Shown piece after piece: positions 53,787 through 63,909 of a DNA stretch of 64,000 nucleotides. This stretch comes from Bacteroidota bacterium (GTDB taxonomy: Bacteria; Bacteroidota; Bacteroidia; Flavobacteriales_F; PHOS-HE28): the NCBI GenBank assembly GCA_014584605.1, contig JACTMO010000059.1, positions 35,911 to 99,910 on the forward strand, written 5' to 3'. Positions within the stretch are counted from its first letter, which is position 1. Every line of letters begins with the position of its first letter. The notes beneath the pieces were generated by a model. That model had not been told where the DNA came from. It saw nothing but the letters and a program-made list of their open reading frames with translations, and did not search any database. Position numbers and translations under genes: made by a program.

Positions 53787-53951
53787 GGCGGATGAAACCC
53801 ACCGGCGTGATGTTCGCTTTGTGGCGACCCGGGAAGATGGACCGGCCGGCCATCACACCGTCCGATCATGGGTCCTTGGGCATCGGCATGGACTCACCAG
53901 CCCGTTTTCCACGTGTTCTTTACTTCCACTACCCACCCGACCTGACCGCGG
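53787..53951 (+). pseudogene. Fragment duplicated from the membrane protein gene at 60610-61599
   Basis: About 165 bp match 60955-61119 with roughly 11 differences by eye (about 93% identity). It corresponds to RRMKPTGVMFA...PRVLYFHYPPDL of that protein. Neither the start nor the end of the gene is present. The rest of 53691-54074 shows no other supported feature. Confidence 0.8.
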
Positions 53952-54074
53952 TGGTCGGTAAGGTGTTCCGCCGCATGGGCGATAAGGGTCAGATGGTTGG
54001 AGAAATGGGAGAAGATCGTGGCAGGGTGGACGCTTCGATGGATCCGGCTGAAGGTCGTTGAGGACACCGGCACG

Positions 54075-55043
54075 CTACCGCGCAACCAGTTCCACCCGCC
54101 TGTTCAACTGCCTTCCCGTCGCGGTCTTGTTGCTGCTGACAGGTGCCAGGGGTCCCACGCCGTGCGGGTCAAGTCGGGTCGCTGCGATACCGTGCTCCGC
54201 CGTGAGCAGCCGCACCACTTCGGCAGCCCGACGCGTGCTCAGGCCCAGATCGTATTCCAATGTGCCGGTCATGTCGGTATGACCCACCACGAAGACCTGC
54301 AGGTCCGGCATCATGGTCAATAGTTCCGCGATCTCGGCGACGACCGGTAGTGAGGAGGTCTGCACCGTGGCCTTGTCCGTATCGAAGAGGATGTCGTTGA
54401 TGGCCACCTTCCCGGACTGCTCGATCTGCTGCCTCATCCACTCGGCGTTCACCTTCACCTTGTCCGTGGCCACGCCGGTCTCTTCGATGATGTCCACCAG
54501 CATCACCTTTTCTTCACTGGTGTATTGGGAGCCGCTCACCACGATATGCACCGGGGTGCCCTTGTTGTCCAGCGAACCGGCCAGGTAGAAGCTGCCACCA
54601 CTGCTTGCCGAGCCTTGCAGCAGGCGTATGCCCACGCTTGATGGGAAGTTGTTGCGGTCGTAGTGGACCCCCAGCATCGTACGGCTGCCCACCTCCGGTG
54701 CTGTGGACTTGTCCTGCTGACCTTCGGCGAGGATGGTGGCGCCTGCGCTCTTCAGCGCGCTCTGGTAGTTGAGGTAGAGGTCGCGGATGGAGAAGTCGCC
54801 CTTGATGCTGTAATAGAGCCGCGTGCGCTTGCCTTTCACCTCCTTCCACGCGTCGATCTCCTTGTAGCCGGTCACCGGGCCCTTGGCGATGGCATGGTCC
54901 ACGTGGTTCTGCTCCTCGCACCAGGCCAGCTCCGCGCCGGGGTAGCGCGTGATGAGCGGGTGGTCCTTGCAGCCGCTGGCATCCTGCGCACAAGTGGCGG
55001 ATGTGCACAGCAAGGTGGCCAGCGTGATCAGCAGCGTACGCAT
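54075..55043 (-). CDS. OmpA-family outer-membrane/periplasmic protein
   Basis: 322 residues with a signal peptide (MRTLLITLATLLCTSATCAQ). The N-terminal ~185 residues (CKDHPLITRYPGAELAWCEEQN, YYSIKGDFSIRDLYLNYQSALKSAGATIL) resemble the DUF4892-type domain found before OmpA domains in other bacteria. The C-terminal ~115 residues are an OmpA peptidoglycan-binding domain: INDILFDTDKATVQTSSLPVV, LQVFVVGHTDMTGTLEYDLGLSTRRAAEVV and a terminal GRQLNRRVELV, with the canonical ligand-binding D and R. It probably links the outer membrane and the cell wall. It follows the T9SS protein gene in the same direction with a 30-bp gap. Confidence 0.85.
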   Translation of the reverse strand: MRTLLITLATLLCTSATCAQDASGCKDHPLITRYPGAELAWCEEQNHVDHAIAKGPVTGYKEIDAWKEVKGKRTRLYYSIKGDFSIRDLYLNYQSALKSAGATILAEGQQDKSTAPEVGSRTMLGVHYDRNNFPSSVGIRLLQGSASSGGSFYLAGSLDNKGTPVHIVVSGSQYTSEEKVMLVDIIEETGVATDKVKVNAEWMRQQIEQSGKVAINDILFDTDKATVQTSSLPVVAEIAELLTMMPDLQVFVVGHTDMTGTLEYDLGLSTRRAAEVVRLLTAEHGIAATRLDPHGVGPLAPVSSNKTATGRQLNRRVELVAR

Positions 55044-55073
55044 GCGATGAAGGATCGGTTCATGGGTTCCCGT

Positions 55074-56105
55074 TCACTCGATAACGAGGCGACCCGTGCG
55101 CATGGTGAGGCCGCTGGCATCGCGTGAACGCACCACGTAATGGCCCGGAACGAGCCCCGCTGTGCTGAAGGTGCTTCGCACCACGGGAGAGTCGAGGACC
55201 TTGCGCCCCAGGGCATCCATGACCTCTACGCGTGCGTTCACGAGTTCCGGCATCCCGGTGATCGTCACGCTGCTGCCGGTAGGGGCCGGTGAAGGATACA
55301 AACTCATCGCAGCACCGTTCAGATCCCCAATGCCTTGTGGACCGACCTGGATCGGGCTCTTATCGTACCACACCTGGTCGCTGCTGCCGAACCCATCGAG
55401 ATCGATATCCATCAACAGGAGCCAGAAGCGGAATTCTTCCGAGATCCATGCCCATTGCACACTGGTGGTCACCGTGGTGAGCCCGAAGATCGTGTTGTTC
55501 TGCACGCGGTCCATGCGGTAACGGACGGTGTTGGCGTACGTGCCCGTGGGCAGGATGAGCGTGCCATAGCCATCCGCAACGAAGTCCACGGTGCCATCCA
55601 CGGTGCCCTGGAACCCACCGGCGCTGAAGGTCCCGCTGTACGCGTCCTGGAAGCCATCACCATGGGAGTATGGCAGTTCGATCACCGTTTCGCGGTCAAT
55701 GTTCATCAGGTAGTTCGCCGTGTCCTCGGGCGGCGGGCCGATCAGGGTGGTGCTTCCTTCACTCTCCAATACCGAAGTGTTCGCTACGTAATAGGTGTGC
55801 GTGCCCTCCCAGGTGATGCCGCAGAGGTTCGAGTTCGGGAAGTCGGCCACGAACGGGGTGGTGGCCGGGTCAACGAACACGATCTGGTCCTCTGAGAATT
55901 CGGTCAGCCCGCTGAAGTCCCAGGTCTGCATGGCACCCGCGCTCGCATTCAGCGCCACCGAATCGATGGGATCCGAGCAGCGGCCGATGGTGACCGCATC
56001 GCCGATCACGGGTATGTTGATGAAGTTGATGGTGGGCTGTGCCAGCAGTGCCGCAGGTGCAGCGAAGAGGGCAAGGGAGAAGGGTAGTGGTCTTTTCATG
56101 GCCAT
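55074..56105 (-). CDS. Secreted protein with T9SS type A sorting domain, function unknown
   Basis: 343 residues from ATG 56105 (MAMKRPLPFSLALFAAPAALLAQ, a good signal peptide); ATG 56100 is an alternative. The body (about residues 25-265) starts TINFINIPVIGDAVTIGRCSDP and contains ALNASAGAMQTWDFSGL, DRETVIELPYSHGDGFQDAYSG and VDFVADGYGTLILPTGTYANTVR, a pattern common to a Bacteroidota family of secreted T9SS proteins in which the middle part resembles a lectin-like sandwich. No catalytic motif was recognised. The C-terminal ~75 residues (AMSLYPSPAPTGSSVTITG, LVPGHYVVRSRD) are the sorting domain. Upstream and downstream neighbours are the response regulator and an OmpA-family gene. Confidence 0.75.
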   Translation of the reverse strand: MAMKRPLPFSLALFAAPAALLAQPTINFINIPVIGDAVTIGRCSDPIDSVALNASAGAMQTWDFSGLTEFSEDQIVFVDPATTPFVADFPNSNLCGITWEGTHTYYVANTSVLESEGSTTLIGPPPEDTANYLMNIDRETVIELPYSHGDGFQDAYSGTFSAGGFQGTVDGTVDFVADGYGTLILPTGTYANTVRYRMDRVQNNTIFGLTTVTTSVQWAWISEEFRFWLLLMDIDLDGFGSSDQVWYDKSPIQVGPQGIGDLNGAAMSLYPSPAPTGSSVTITGMPELVNARVEVMDALGRKVLDSPVVRSTFSTAGLVPGHYVVRSRDASGLTMRTGRLVIE

Positions 56106-56167
56106 GGGTCGTGTTGGCACAAACGTACCGGGACACGGAATGCGCATCCATTACCCATATGGGTGGA

Positions 56168-56815
56168 TCAGATCAACCGGTCGCGCAGTGCTTTCCGCAC
56201 AGCCTCTGCGCGCGTATGTACATGCAGCTTCTCATAGATGCTCTTGATGTGCGCCTTCACGGTATTACTGCTGATGAATAGCGCCTCGGCGATGCTGCGG
56301 TAGTTCTCCCCATCACAGAGCTTGGCCAATACTTCGGTCTCGCGGTCCGAGAGTGGCGTGTGGTCATGCCTCGGCTGGAAGGAACGCACCACCGAACGCG
56401 CGATGGCAGGTGTCATGGCCGACCCGCCCTCATGCACTTCGATGATCGCTTCGAGGATGGACTCCGGTGCCGAATGCTTCAGCAGATAACCTGCGGCGCC
56501 AGCGCTCAGGGCACGGAACACGGTCTCCTCGTCCTCGCGCACGGTGAGCATCAGGAAGTCGGTGCCCGGCAACTTTTCCTTGAGCATCCGCACACCTTCG
56601 ATCCCATCCATGCCCGGTAGATTGATATCCATCAGTACCAGGTCCGGCGGTGCTTCAGGCAAGCCTTGGAGAGCCTCCTCGCATGAAGCGAAGCAGCCGG
56701 TGCAGCAGAACCCTTCCCTGGCATCCAGGGTGAGCCGAAGGGCCTCACGGATGTCGCGGTCGTCCTCCACCACTGCTACGGTGATCACCCGGGGTATGGC
56801 GAACCGGGTGCTCAT
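56168..56815 (-). CDS. Response regulator, NarL/LuxR family
   Basis: 215 residues. Receiver domain 10-125: VAVVEDDRDIREALRLTL (acidic pair), LVLMDINLPGMDGIEG with the phospho-acceptor Asp63, MLTVREDEE (Thr), and GYLLKHSAPE (Lys). The C-terminal LuxR-type helix-turn-helix is at 150-212 (LSDRETEVLAKLCDGENYRSIAEAL, SSNTVKAHIKSIYEKLHV). Its ATG overlaps the stop of the sensor kinase gene by 4 bp, so this is its cognate regulator, and the kinase's HisKA_3 domain is of the kind that pairs with NarL-type regulators. Targets are unknown; the adjacent T9SS gene (55074-56105) is a candidate. Confidence 0.95.
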   Translation of the reverse strand: MSTRFAIPRVITVAVVEDDRDIREALRLTLDAREGFCCTGCFASCEEALQGLPEAPPDLVLMDINLPGMDGIEGVRMLKEKLPGTDFLMLTVREDEETVFRALSAGAAGYLLKHSAPESILEAIIEVHEGGSAMTPAIARSVVRSFQPRHDHTPLSDRETEVLAKLCDGENYRSIAEALFISSNTVKAHIKSIYEKLHVHTRAEAVRKALRDRLI

Positions 56816-59800
56816 GGTCGGTCCAATTCGAGGGGAGCGGATCGATCCTCGGTCAATGGCATCTTCAACGTGATCCTGGTGCCCTTCCCTTCTGCGCTCT
56901 GGATGTCGAGCCGGGCGCCCGATCCCGTTGCCCGCTGTTGCATGTTCCGCAAGCCATGGTGGTCGGCGGAGCGTGGAGCATGGATGTCGAAGCCGACGCC
57001 ATCATCCTGCAAGGTCAGCTCCAGCCATTCTTCGCTCACCACGGCTTGCAGCGTGCAACGATGCGCCCCGGCGTACTTGGCGCAGTTGTTCATCGCCTCC
57101 TTCAGGATCAGGGTGATGGAACGGCGCGCCTCCATCCCCAGACGCAGGTGACCATTCCCGCTCGGCGGTCCGATCACCTTGAACGCGGTGGTGGTGGCGT
57201 CGAAGAGGGCCTGTCCAAAAGTGGCCAGGCGCTCCAGGGTATCAGCCAGCGTATCCCGTTCGGGGTCCATGGTCCAGATCAGATCGCGGATACCTGCCGA
57301 TAGTTCACGACTGGCCTTCTCGATCTTGTGCAGGTGCTCGGTCATCTGTGGGTCGTTGGTGGCGCGTTGCCTGACCAGGCCGGTGTACAGGTTGATCCGT
57401 GTGATGCGCGCGCCGGCCTCATCGTGGAAATCCGCAGCGCTCCTCCGGCGGAAATGTTCGCGGTCCTTGTTCCGTGCCTGTTCGATCCACGCACTTGTTT
57501 CCGCCTCCCGACGCACCTGTCGCACGCGATACCGGAAGAAGGCATAGAGCACGCCACCGATCAGCATGGCGTAGGCGAGATAAGCGTACCAGCGCATCCA
57601 CGGCGGTGCCGATACATGGATGTGCATCGTTGCACCAACCTCGTTCCATACGCCGTCGTTGTTCGCTGCGTGCACATGCAGCGCATAGTCGCCCGGTGCA
57701 AGGTTGGTGAATGTGACCTCGTTCCGTGCACCCAGTTCCGTCCATCGCTCATCGAAGCCTTGCAACTGGAACCGGTACCTGTTCTTTTCCGGAGCGATGT
57801 AGTTGAGCGCTGCGAAAGAGAAGGTCACCACGCGGTGGTGCCATGCCAGATCGATCTTCTCGAGTTCATGCGCCGCACGCTCCAGCGCGGATCCCGCAGT
57901 GGGGGCGACATCACGCAGGGGCACGGGTTCGTTGAACAGCGCGACGCCCGTGAACCGCACCGGCGGAGGCCTTTGGTTGGTGTAGAGTGCCTCCGGCTTG
58001 AACCAGCAGAGGCCCTTGGCTCCACCAAAGTAGAGGGTGCCATCGCGCGTCCGGAGAAAGGCGTTCTGGTTGAACTCATCACCGGGCAGCCCGTCCCCAC
58101 GATCCAGGATGCGAAGCACCTTGTTCGACCTGGGATCCCATTCGACAAGTCCTGCATTGGTGGCGAACCAGAGGTGCCCGCGCCCATCGGGCTGGATGCC
58201 ATAGATCACTTCGTTCGGCAATCCATCGGCCCTGTTGAAGCGCTGAAAGAGTCCTTCGCCTGCATGCCCTTCCAGAATGGACTTGCGCAGTGTATCGCTC
58301 AAGGGGGATCGGGTCCGGCACACGCCATTCACCGTGCCGGCCCACAGATGGCCCTGCGGGTCCTGATAGGTGCAGAGCACCAGATCGGCATTGATGCTGC
58401 CCATGTCCTCCGGGATGTGGCGCAGACCACCGAACCTGCCATCAGGAGCCCGTATCAGGACCCCGCCACCGGCGGTTCCCATCCACAGGTGGCCGTGGTC
58501 ATCCTCCAGCAGGCTAAGGAGGTATGGATGCGCGGGTCCATCGCTGTTGCCTGTCGGCCCGGTGCAAGAGACCGTCCCGTCACCGTCCGCGCGGCACAGA
58601 CCCGCACCGCCGGTCGCCAGCCAGATGCTGCCATGGCGTGCGGGCAGGATGTGGTGCACGATGTTGGCGCGGCGCTGGTCGTCCAGGTCGCGTACTGCAT
58701 AGCGTTTGAAGCGGATGACACCATTGGTCTCCACAGCCTCTTGTACACCTCCGCCCAGTGTTCCCACGAGCACGCGCCCCGTGGCATCCATGGCCAGGGA
58801 GAGCACATACGCCGCGCTCAACGAGCCCGGGTCGTGCGGGTCATGCCGAACGTGCTGGATGCTTCCCCGGTCGGGGTCCCTCACCGTGATGCCTCCAGGT
58901 GATCCGATCCAGATCCGCCCACGTTCGTCCTCCATCAGGGCGGTCACGCTCTCGTGTATCAGGCTTTGGGGTTCATCGGCAACATGGACCAGGGCATGCA
59001 CGGGTGGATCGAGCCGGTCGATGCGGTCCAGACCATTGCGCGTACCCACCCAGATCTCGCCTCCAGATCCCGCATACAGCGAAAGGACATGGTCGTCCGC
59101 GATACTCCCTGGATCATCTGCGTGGTGCCTCAGCACCCTTGTATGACCTGTGCGGCCGCTGGAATGAATGAGTCCGTGCGTGCTTCCGATGAACAGATGA
59201 TCCCCCTTCACGAGGAGGCATTGGAACCCGATGCCCGCGTCGGCGTCGGTGATCGCATCGGCCTCGATGAGCAACTCTTCCTTTCCCGTGCGCGGATCGA
59301 TCCGAAGGAGCTTGCGGTTCTCCAGGACATGAATGCCCTGCGCGCCACGGGAAAGTGCGGTCACTCCCTGACCATTCCCGGCACCGTTGCCGGATCTCAC
59401 CACTTCAATATGTCCCGTGGACATGGTGAAGAGCAGCAGACCCGCTGTCCCGTGGACGAGCAGATGATCCGCGTCATCCACGGCGATCGCACCGATGAGA
59501 TCGCCTTCTGTCACACCGTCCTTCAGATAGCGTGTTACTGCACCGGTCGCGGCATCCATGCGGTCCAGCCCCTTGCTCGTGCGTACCCAGATCACCCCTT
59601 CGGGATGCTCTATCAAGCCAAGCACCCGATCGCCGCTCAGGCTTGCAGCGTCCTTGGGTGAGTGCCTGAAGTGCGTGAAGAGGCCGGTGCCGGGATCGAA
59701 CCGGTCCAAACCACCACCGAACGTTCCGATCCATAAGGCTCCGTCGGCGGCCTCCATCATCGACCACACGTAGTTGTTGCCGGGGCTGTTGGCCGTCCCA

Positions 59801-60042
59801 TCGTTCCGGTATGTCGTGAATGCATGCCCATCGTACCGGCACAGCCCGTCCTGCGTGCCGAACCACAGGAAGCCATGGCGGTCCTCCAGGATCGCGTTCA
59901 CCGAGTTCTGCGGAAGACCATGCGTATTGTCGAGGTGATGGAACCGGAGCTGGTCCGGCTGTGCAGTACCTCTCGCATGGATGGCGACGAACGCGGCCAT
60001 GACGGACAAACGGATGATATGATCCGATCGGAGGGGCATCAC
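56812..60042 (-). CDS. Two-component regulator propeller sensor histidine kinase
   Basis: 1076 residues. A signal/anchor (IIRLSVMAAFVAIHARGTAQ) is followed by a long periplasmic part (about 28-690) made of Reg_prop repeats (SVNAILEDRHGFLWFGTQDGLCRYDG, VWSMMEAADGALWIGTFGGGLDRFD, and so on), which builds two seven-bladed propellers. A Y_Y_Y domain is next (EKNRYRFQLQGFDERWTELG, TNLAPGDYALHVHAAN). After one transmembrane helix (WYAYLAYAMLIGGVLYAFF) come a HisKA_3 domain with DFHDEAGARITRINLY (His acceptor) and an ATPase domain (ILKEAMNNCAKYAGA, LQDDGVGFD, GLRNMQQRATG). Unlike the gut Bacteroides hybrid sensors it lacks a fused receiver; the separate NarL regulator overlaps it by 4 bp. The ligand is unknown. 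Confidence 0.93.
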   Translation of the reverse strand: MMPLRSDHIIRLSVMAAFVAIHARGTAQPDQLRFHHLDNTHGLPQNSVNAILEDRHGFLWFGTQDGLCRYDGHAFTTYRNDGTANSPGNNYVWSMMEAADGALWIGTFGGGLDRFDPGTGLFTHFRHSPKDAASLSGDRVLGLIEHPEGVIWVRTSKGLDRMDAATGAVTRYLKDGVTEGDLIGAIAVDDADHLLVHGTAGLLLFTMSTGHIEVVRSGNGAGNGQGVTALSRGAQGIHVLENRKLLRIDPRTGKEELLIEADAITDADAGIGFQCLLVKGDHLFIGSTHGLIHSSGRTGHTRVLRHHADDPGSIADDHVLSLYAGSGGEIWVGTRNGLDRIDRLDPPVHALVHVADEPQSLIHESVTALMEDERGRIWIGSPGGITVRDPDRGSIQHVRHDPHDPGSLSAAYVLSLAMDATGRVLVGTLGGGVQEAVETNGVIRFKRYAVRDLDDQRRANIVHHILPARHGSIWLATGGAGLCRADGDGTVSCTGPTGNSDGPAHPYLLSLLEDDHGHLWMGTAGGGVLIRAPDGRFGGLRHIPEDMGSINADLVLCTYQDPQGHLWAGTVNGVCRTRSPLSDTLRKSILEGHAGEGLFQRFNRADGLPNEVIYGIQPDGRGHLWFATNAGLVEWDPRSNKVLRILDRGDGLPGDEFNQNAFLRTRDGTLYFGGAKGLCWFKPEALYTNQRPPPVRFTGVALFNEPVPLRDVAPTAGSALERAAHELEKIDLAWHHRVVTFSFAALNYIAPEKNRYRFQLQGFDERWTELGARNEVTFTNLAPGDYALHVHAANNDGVWNEVGATMHIHVSAPPWMRWYAYLAYAMLIGGVLYAFFRYRVRQVRREAETSAWIEQARNKDREHFRRRSAADFHDEAGARITRINLYTGLVRQRATNDPQMTEHLHKIEKASRELSAGIRDLIWTMDPERDTLADTLERLATFGQALFDATTTAFKVIGPPSGNGHLRLGMEARRSITLILKEAMNNCAKYAGAHRCTLQAVVSEEWLELTLQDDGVGFDIHAPRSADHHGLRNMQQRATGSGARLDIQSAEGKGTRITLKMPLTEDRSAPLELDRP

Positions 60043-60052
60043 AGATGCAGTA

Positions 60053-60060
60053 CGAACCTA
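60053..60060 (-). promoter_or_regulatory. -7-like element TAGGTTCG before the sensor kinase gene
   Basis: Minus-strand TAGGTTCG, 10 nt before the ATG at 60042; one change from TAnnTTTG. Confidence 0.3.
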
Positions 60061-60150
60061 CTCGGAACGGCCGGATGGCGATCCACCCAAATGGGTCATG
60101 TGCGCATGCATGCGGGATCACGACCTTCGCTTCCCAGATCCATATTGACG

Positions 60151-60594
60151 ATGCGGAACAAAGCCGTTCTCCAGTTCACTGTCGTGATGCTGTTCGCCGC
60201 ATGTGGCCGTTCAGCGCCCGACCAGAAAGGGTCCAATGCCCCCATGGATGCACCTACGGTGGAAGCGGCCACCCCATGCGACCCTGTCGTGGGCGAGTTC
60301 CGCGACCTGATGGCCGACTACGCCGACGGGCTGCAGGCGATGGTGGAGGCGCGCAAGCTGGACGAGGTACGACAAGCCGAGTGGTCGGAACGCGCTGCGG
60401 AACTGAGCAAGCGTATCGAAGCGCGCGGTGAGCGTGAACTGGGCCTCAAGTGCTGGCAGGAGTTCAACACGATCAGCCAGGAGTATGCCCCACGCATCGC
60501 CGACCTGGGGATGAAGCTCGCCATGATCCAGATGGAGGGCAAGGGCATTGATCCCGCCATGCTGGAGCAGATGAAGAAAGCGGCCGGCCAATGA
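60151..60594 (+). CDS. Small lipoprotein, function unknown
   Basis: 147 residues from ATG 60151. The N-terminus (NKAVLQFTVVMLFAACGRS) is a lipoprotein signal with Cys at residue 18. The mature chain is acidic and helical (VGEFRDLMADYADGLQAMVEARKLDEV, ERAAELSKRIEARGERELGLKCWQEF, QEYAPRIADLGMKLAMIQMEGKGID), consistent with a small helical bundle in the periplasm. The DUF6591-like or similar small-lipoprotein class is possible but not certain. Followed by the membrane protein gene after 15 bp, probably one transcript. Confidence 0.65.
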   Translation: MRNKAVLQFTVVMLFAACGRSAPDQKGSNAPMDAPTVEAATPCDPVVGEFRDLMADYADGLQAMVEARKLDEVRQAEWSERAAELSKRIEARGERELGLKCWQEFNTISQEYAPRIADLGMKLAMIQMEGKGIDPAMLEQMKKAAGQ

Positions 60595-60609
60595 TGTCCC
60601 GAGCTTGAG

Positions 60610-61599
60610 ATGGAAGCAGCGGGCTCCCCCTCGAAGCCCTGGCCGGTCATTGGCGTGGTGCTCAGTACGGCGGTGATCGGTTTCTTCCTCGGCGGGCTCG
60701 TGGGTCGCTACGTGGTTTCGCCATCTGATGGCCTTGCCGGGGCAGCTACCGTTGCGCTTGCAGGGATGGTGACGAGCGTGCTGCTGGCCGTGATCGCGGG
60801 CGTGCTGTTCGCGAGGCGCCCGCGCCGCGATGCGGTGCGGGCGTTGCTCGTCATGGGGCCTGTGGCCGTGCTGTTGGTCGCATGGACCGTCCATCGCATC
60901 ATCTCCGCGACGAGCGCGCCGATCGAGCAATGGCAGGAGGAGCAACAGCGCTTGCGGCGGATGAAACCCACCGGCGTGATGTTCGCTTCGTGGCGACCCG
61001 GGGAAATGGATCGACCGGCCATCACCCCGTCCGATCATGGGTCCATGGGCATCGGCATGGTATCACCAGCCCTTTTTCCACGTGTTCTTTACTTCCACTA
61101 CCCACCCGACCTGACCACGGAATTGGACATTCCCGCAGTGATGGACAGCATCGTGTTCGTGCAGGGGCCATACCATGTGGAGATCGCATCCGCACCGCCC
61201 TGGCTGGTGCCGGCACACCTGGAGCTCGACTATGACCTCCTGCTCTTCAAGGCGGTCACGGCGTCGCAGCACTGGGTGGAAGTGGAGGTGAATGCGCTGG
61301 ATGGTCGAACGGCCTGGATGCACCGTCAGGATATGCAATTGCAGTTCTGGCCCGAGTTCATCCTCAACGTGGTGGCCGTGGAAACATTGGATCCATCGGT
61401 GAACCCCATCCGATCAAAACCCTTGGACCGTGCCGCTGTTCTTGCGGAAGGTGCGAACGCCTTGCTCAAGCCGATCGCCATCCAGGGGGACTGGCTCATG
61501 GTCGGAGCATCAGAATTGATCGAGCAAGAGGTACCCACCGGCTGGATCAAATGGCGGGAAGGAGGGAAGCTCCTGGTGGCCTACAGCCTGCTCTGCTGA
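60610..61599 (+). CDS. Membrane protein with large soluble C-terminal domain, function unknown
   Basis: 329 residues. Three hydrophobic segments at about 13-36 (VIGVVLSTAVIGFFLGGLVG), 42-67 (GAATVALAGMVTSVLLAVIAGVLF) and 77-97 (ALLVMGPVAVLLVAWTVH) anchor it in the inner membrane. The ~220-residue C-terminal part (MKPTGVMFASWRPGEMDRPAITP, PRVLYFHYPPDL, WVEVEVNALDGRTAWMHRQDM, IAIQGDWLMVG, VPTGWIKWREGGKLLVAYSLL) ends in a pattern typical of SH3-like folds: I.GDW..V.........GWI.W...G.L...Y. No function can be assigned. A 165-bp piece of this gene is duplicated at 53787-53951. It follows the small lipoprotein gene. Confidence 0.65.
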   Translation: MEAAGSPSKPWPVIGVVLSTAVIGFFLGGLVGRYVVSPSDGLAGAATVALAGMVTSVLLAVIAGVLFARRPRRDAVRALLVMGPVAVLLVAWTVHRIISATSAPIEQWQEEQQRLRRMKPTGVMFASWRPGEMDRPAITPSDHGSMGIGMVSPALFPRVLYFHYPPDLTTELDIPAVMDSIVFVQGPYHVEIASAPPWLVPAHLELDYDLLLFKAVTASQHWVEVEVNALDGRTAWMHRQDMQLQFWPEFILNVVAVETLDPSVNPIRSKPLDRAAVLAEGANALLKPIAIQGDWLMVGASELIEQEVPTGWIKWREGGKLLVAYSLLC

Positions 61600-61676
61600 G
61601 CGATCGGATCTCAGGACCGGTATAACGGAGCGAAGGTGTCCTGCCTCGCACAGGATCCGCCACGGCCTTGCAGGCC

Positions 61677-63491
<1,815 letters not shown>

Positions 63492-63545
63492 GGCTCGTGT
63501 GGCTACGGTGCGCGGTGGAAGGTGAAACGTTCGATCCGGGATAAA

Positions 63546-63561
63546 GTTATGCACGCATAAC
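63546..63561. promoter_or_regulatory. 16-bp perfect palindrome upstream of the acyl-CoA dehydrogenase gene
   Basis: GTTATGCACGCATAAC is symmetric apart from its two central bases and lies 55 bp upstream of the start. On the minus strand it runs into AACTTTATCCC, so a TAACTTTA promoter-like element overlaps it. An operator for a dimeric (for example TetR-like) fatty-acid regulator is a reasonable guess. Confidence 0.45.
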
Positions 63562-63570
63562 AAAATCGCA

Positions 63571-63668
63571 AATGAGGGCGGGGAGAAAGGGGAGGGTTGG
63601 GAGAGAAGTGAGAGAAGGGTGAGAAGGGCGAGAAGGGAGAAGGCAGTGAGAGCGATGAGAGAGGAGAA
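63571..63668. repeat. Purine-rich low-complexity tract
   Basis: About 98 bases that are nearly all G and A on the plus strand, made of degenerate GAGAAGGG-like units, in the gene-free region 63492-63909. It is followed by a CTTGTG-rich degenerate tandem (about 63676-63715) and by the hairpin CCTGCCT/AGGCAGG at 63833-63851. Confidence 0.7.
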
Positions 63669-63909
63669 CCCACCTTGATCCTTGTGACTTGTGCCTTGCG
63701 CCTTGTGTCTTGCTTTGGGCGTGTCCCTCTCCAGCGCGCGGGCCTGCGCACCGGCCGGGTCATCCGCTGTGGCTGCCTCGTCCCGCCCCGCGTCCACGGC
63801 GCTCCGGGGTCCGCTCGTACCTCGCGGCCTCCCTGCCTACCGCAGGCAGGCTCGCTGCACGTGTCCGCAAGGGCAGTCCATCGGCAGGCCGCCGCTCCTG
63901 CCCCTTATT

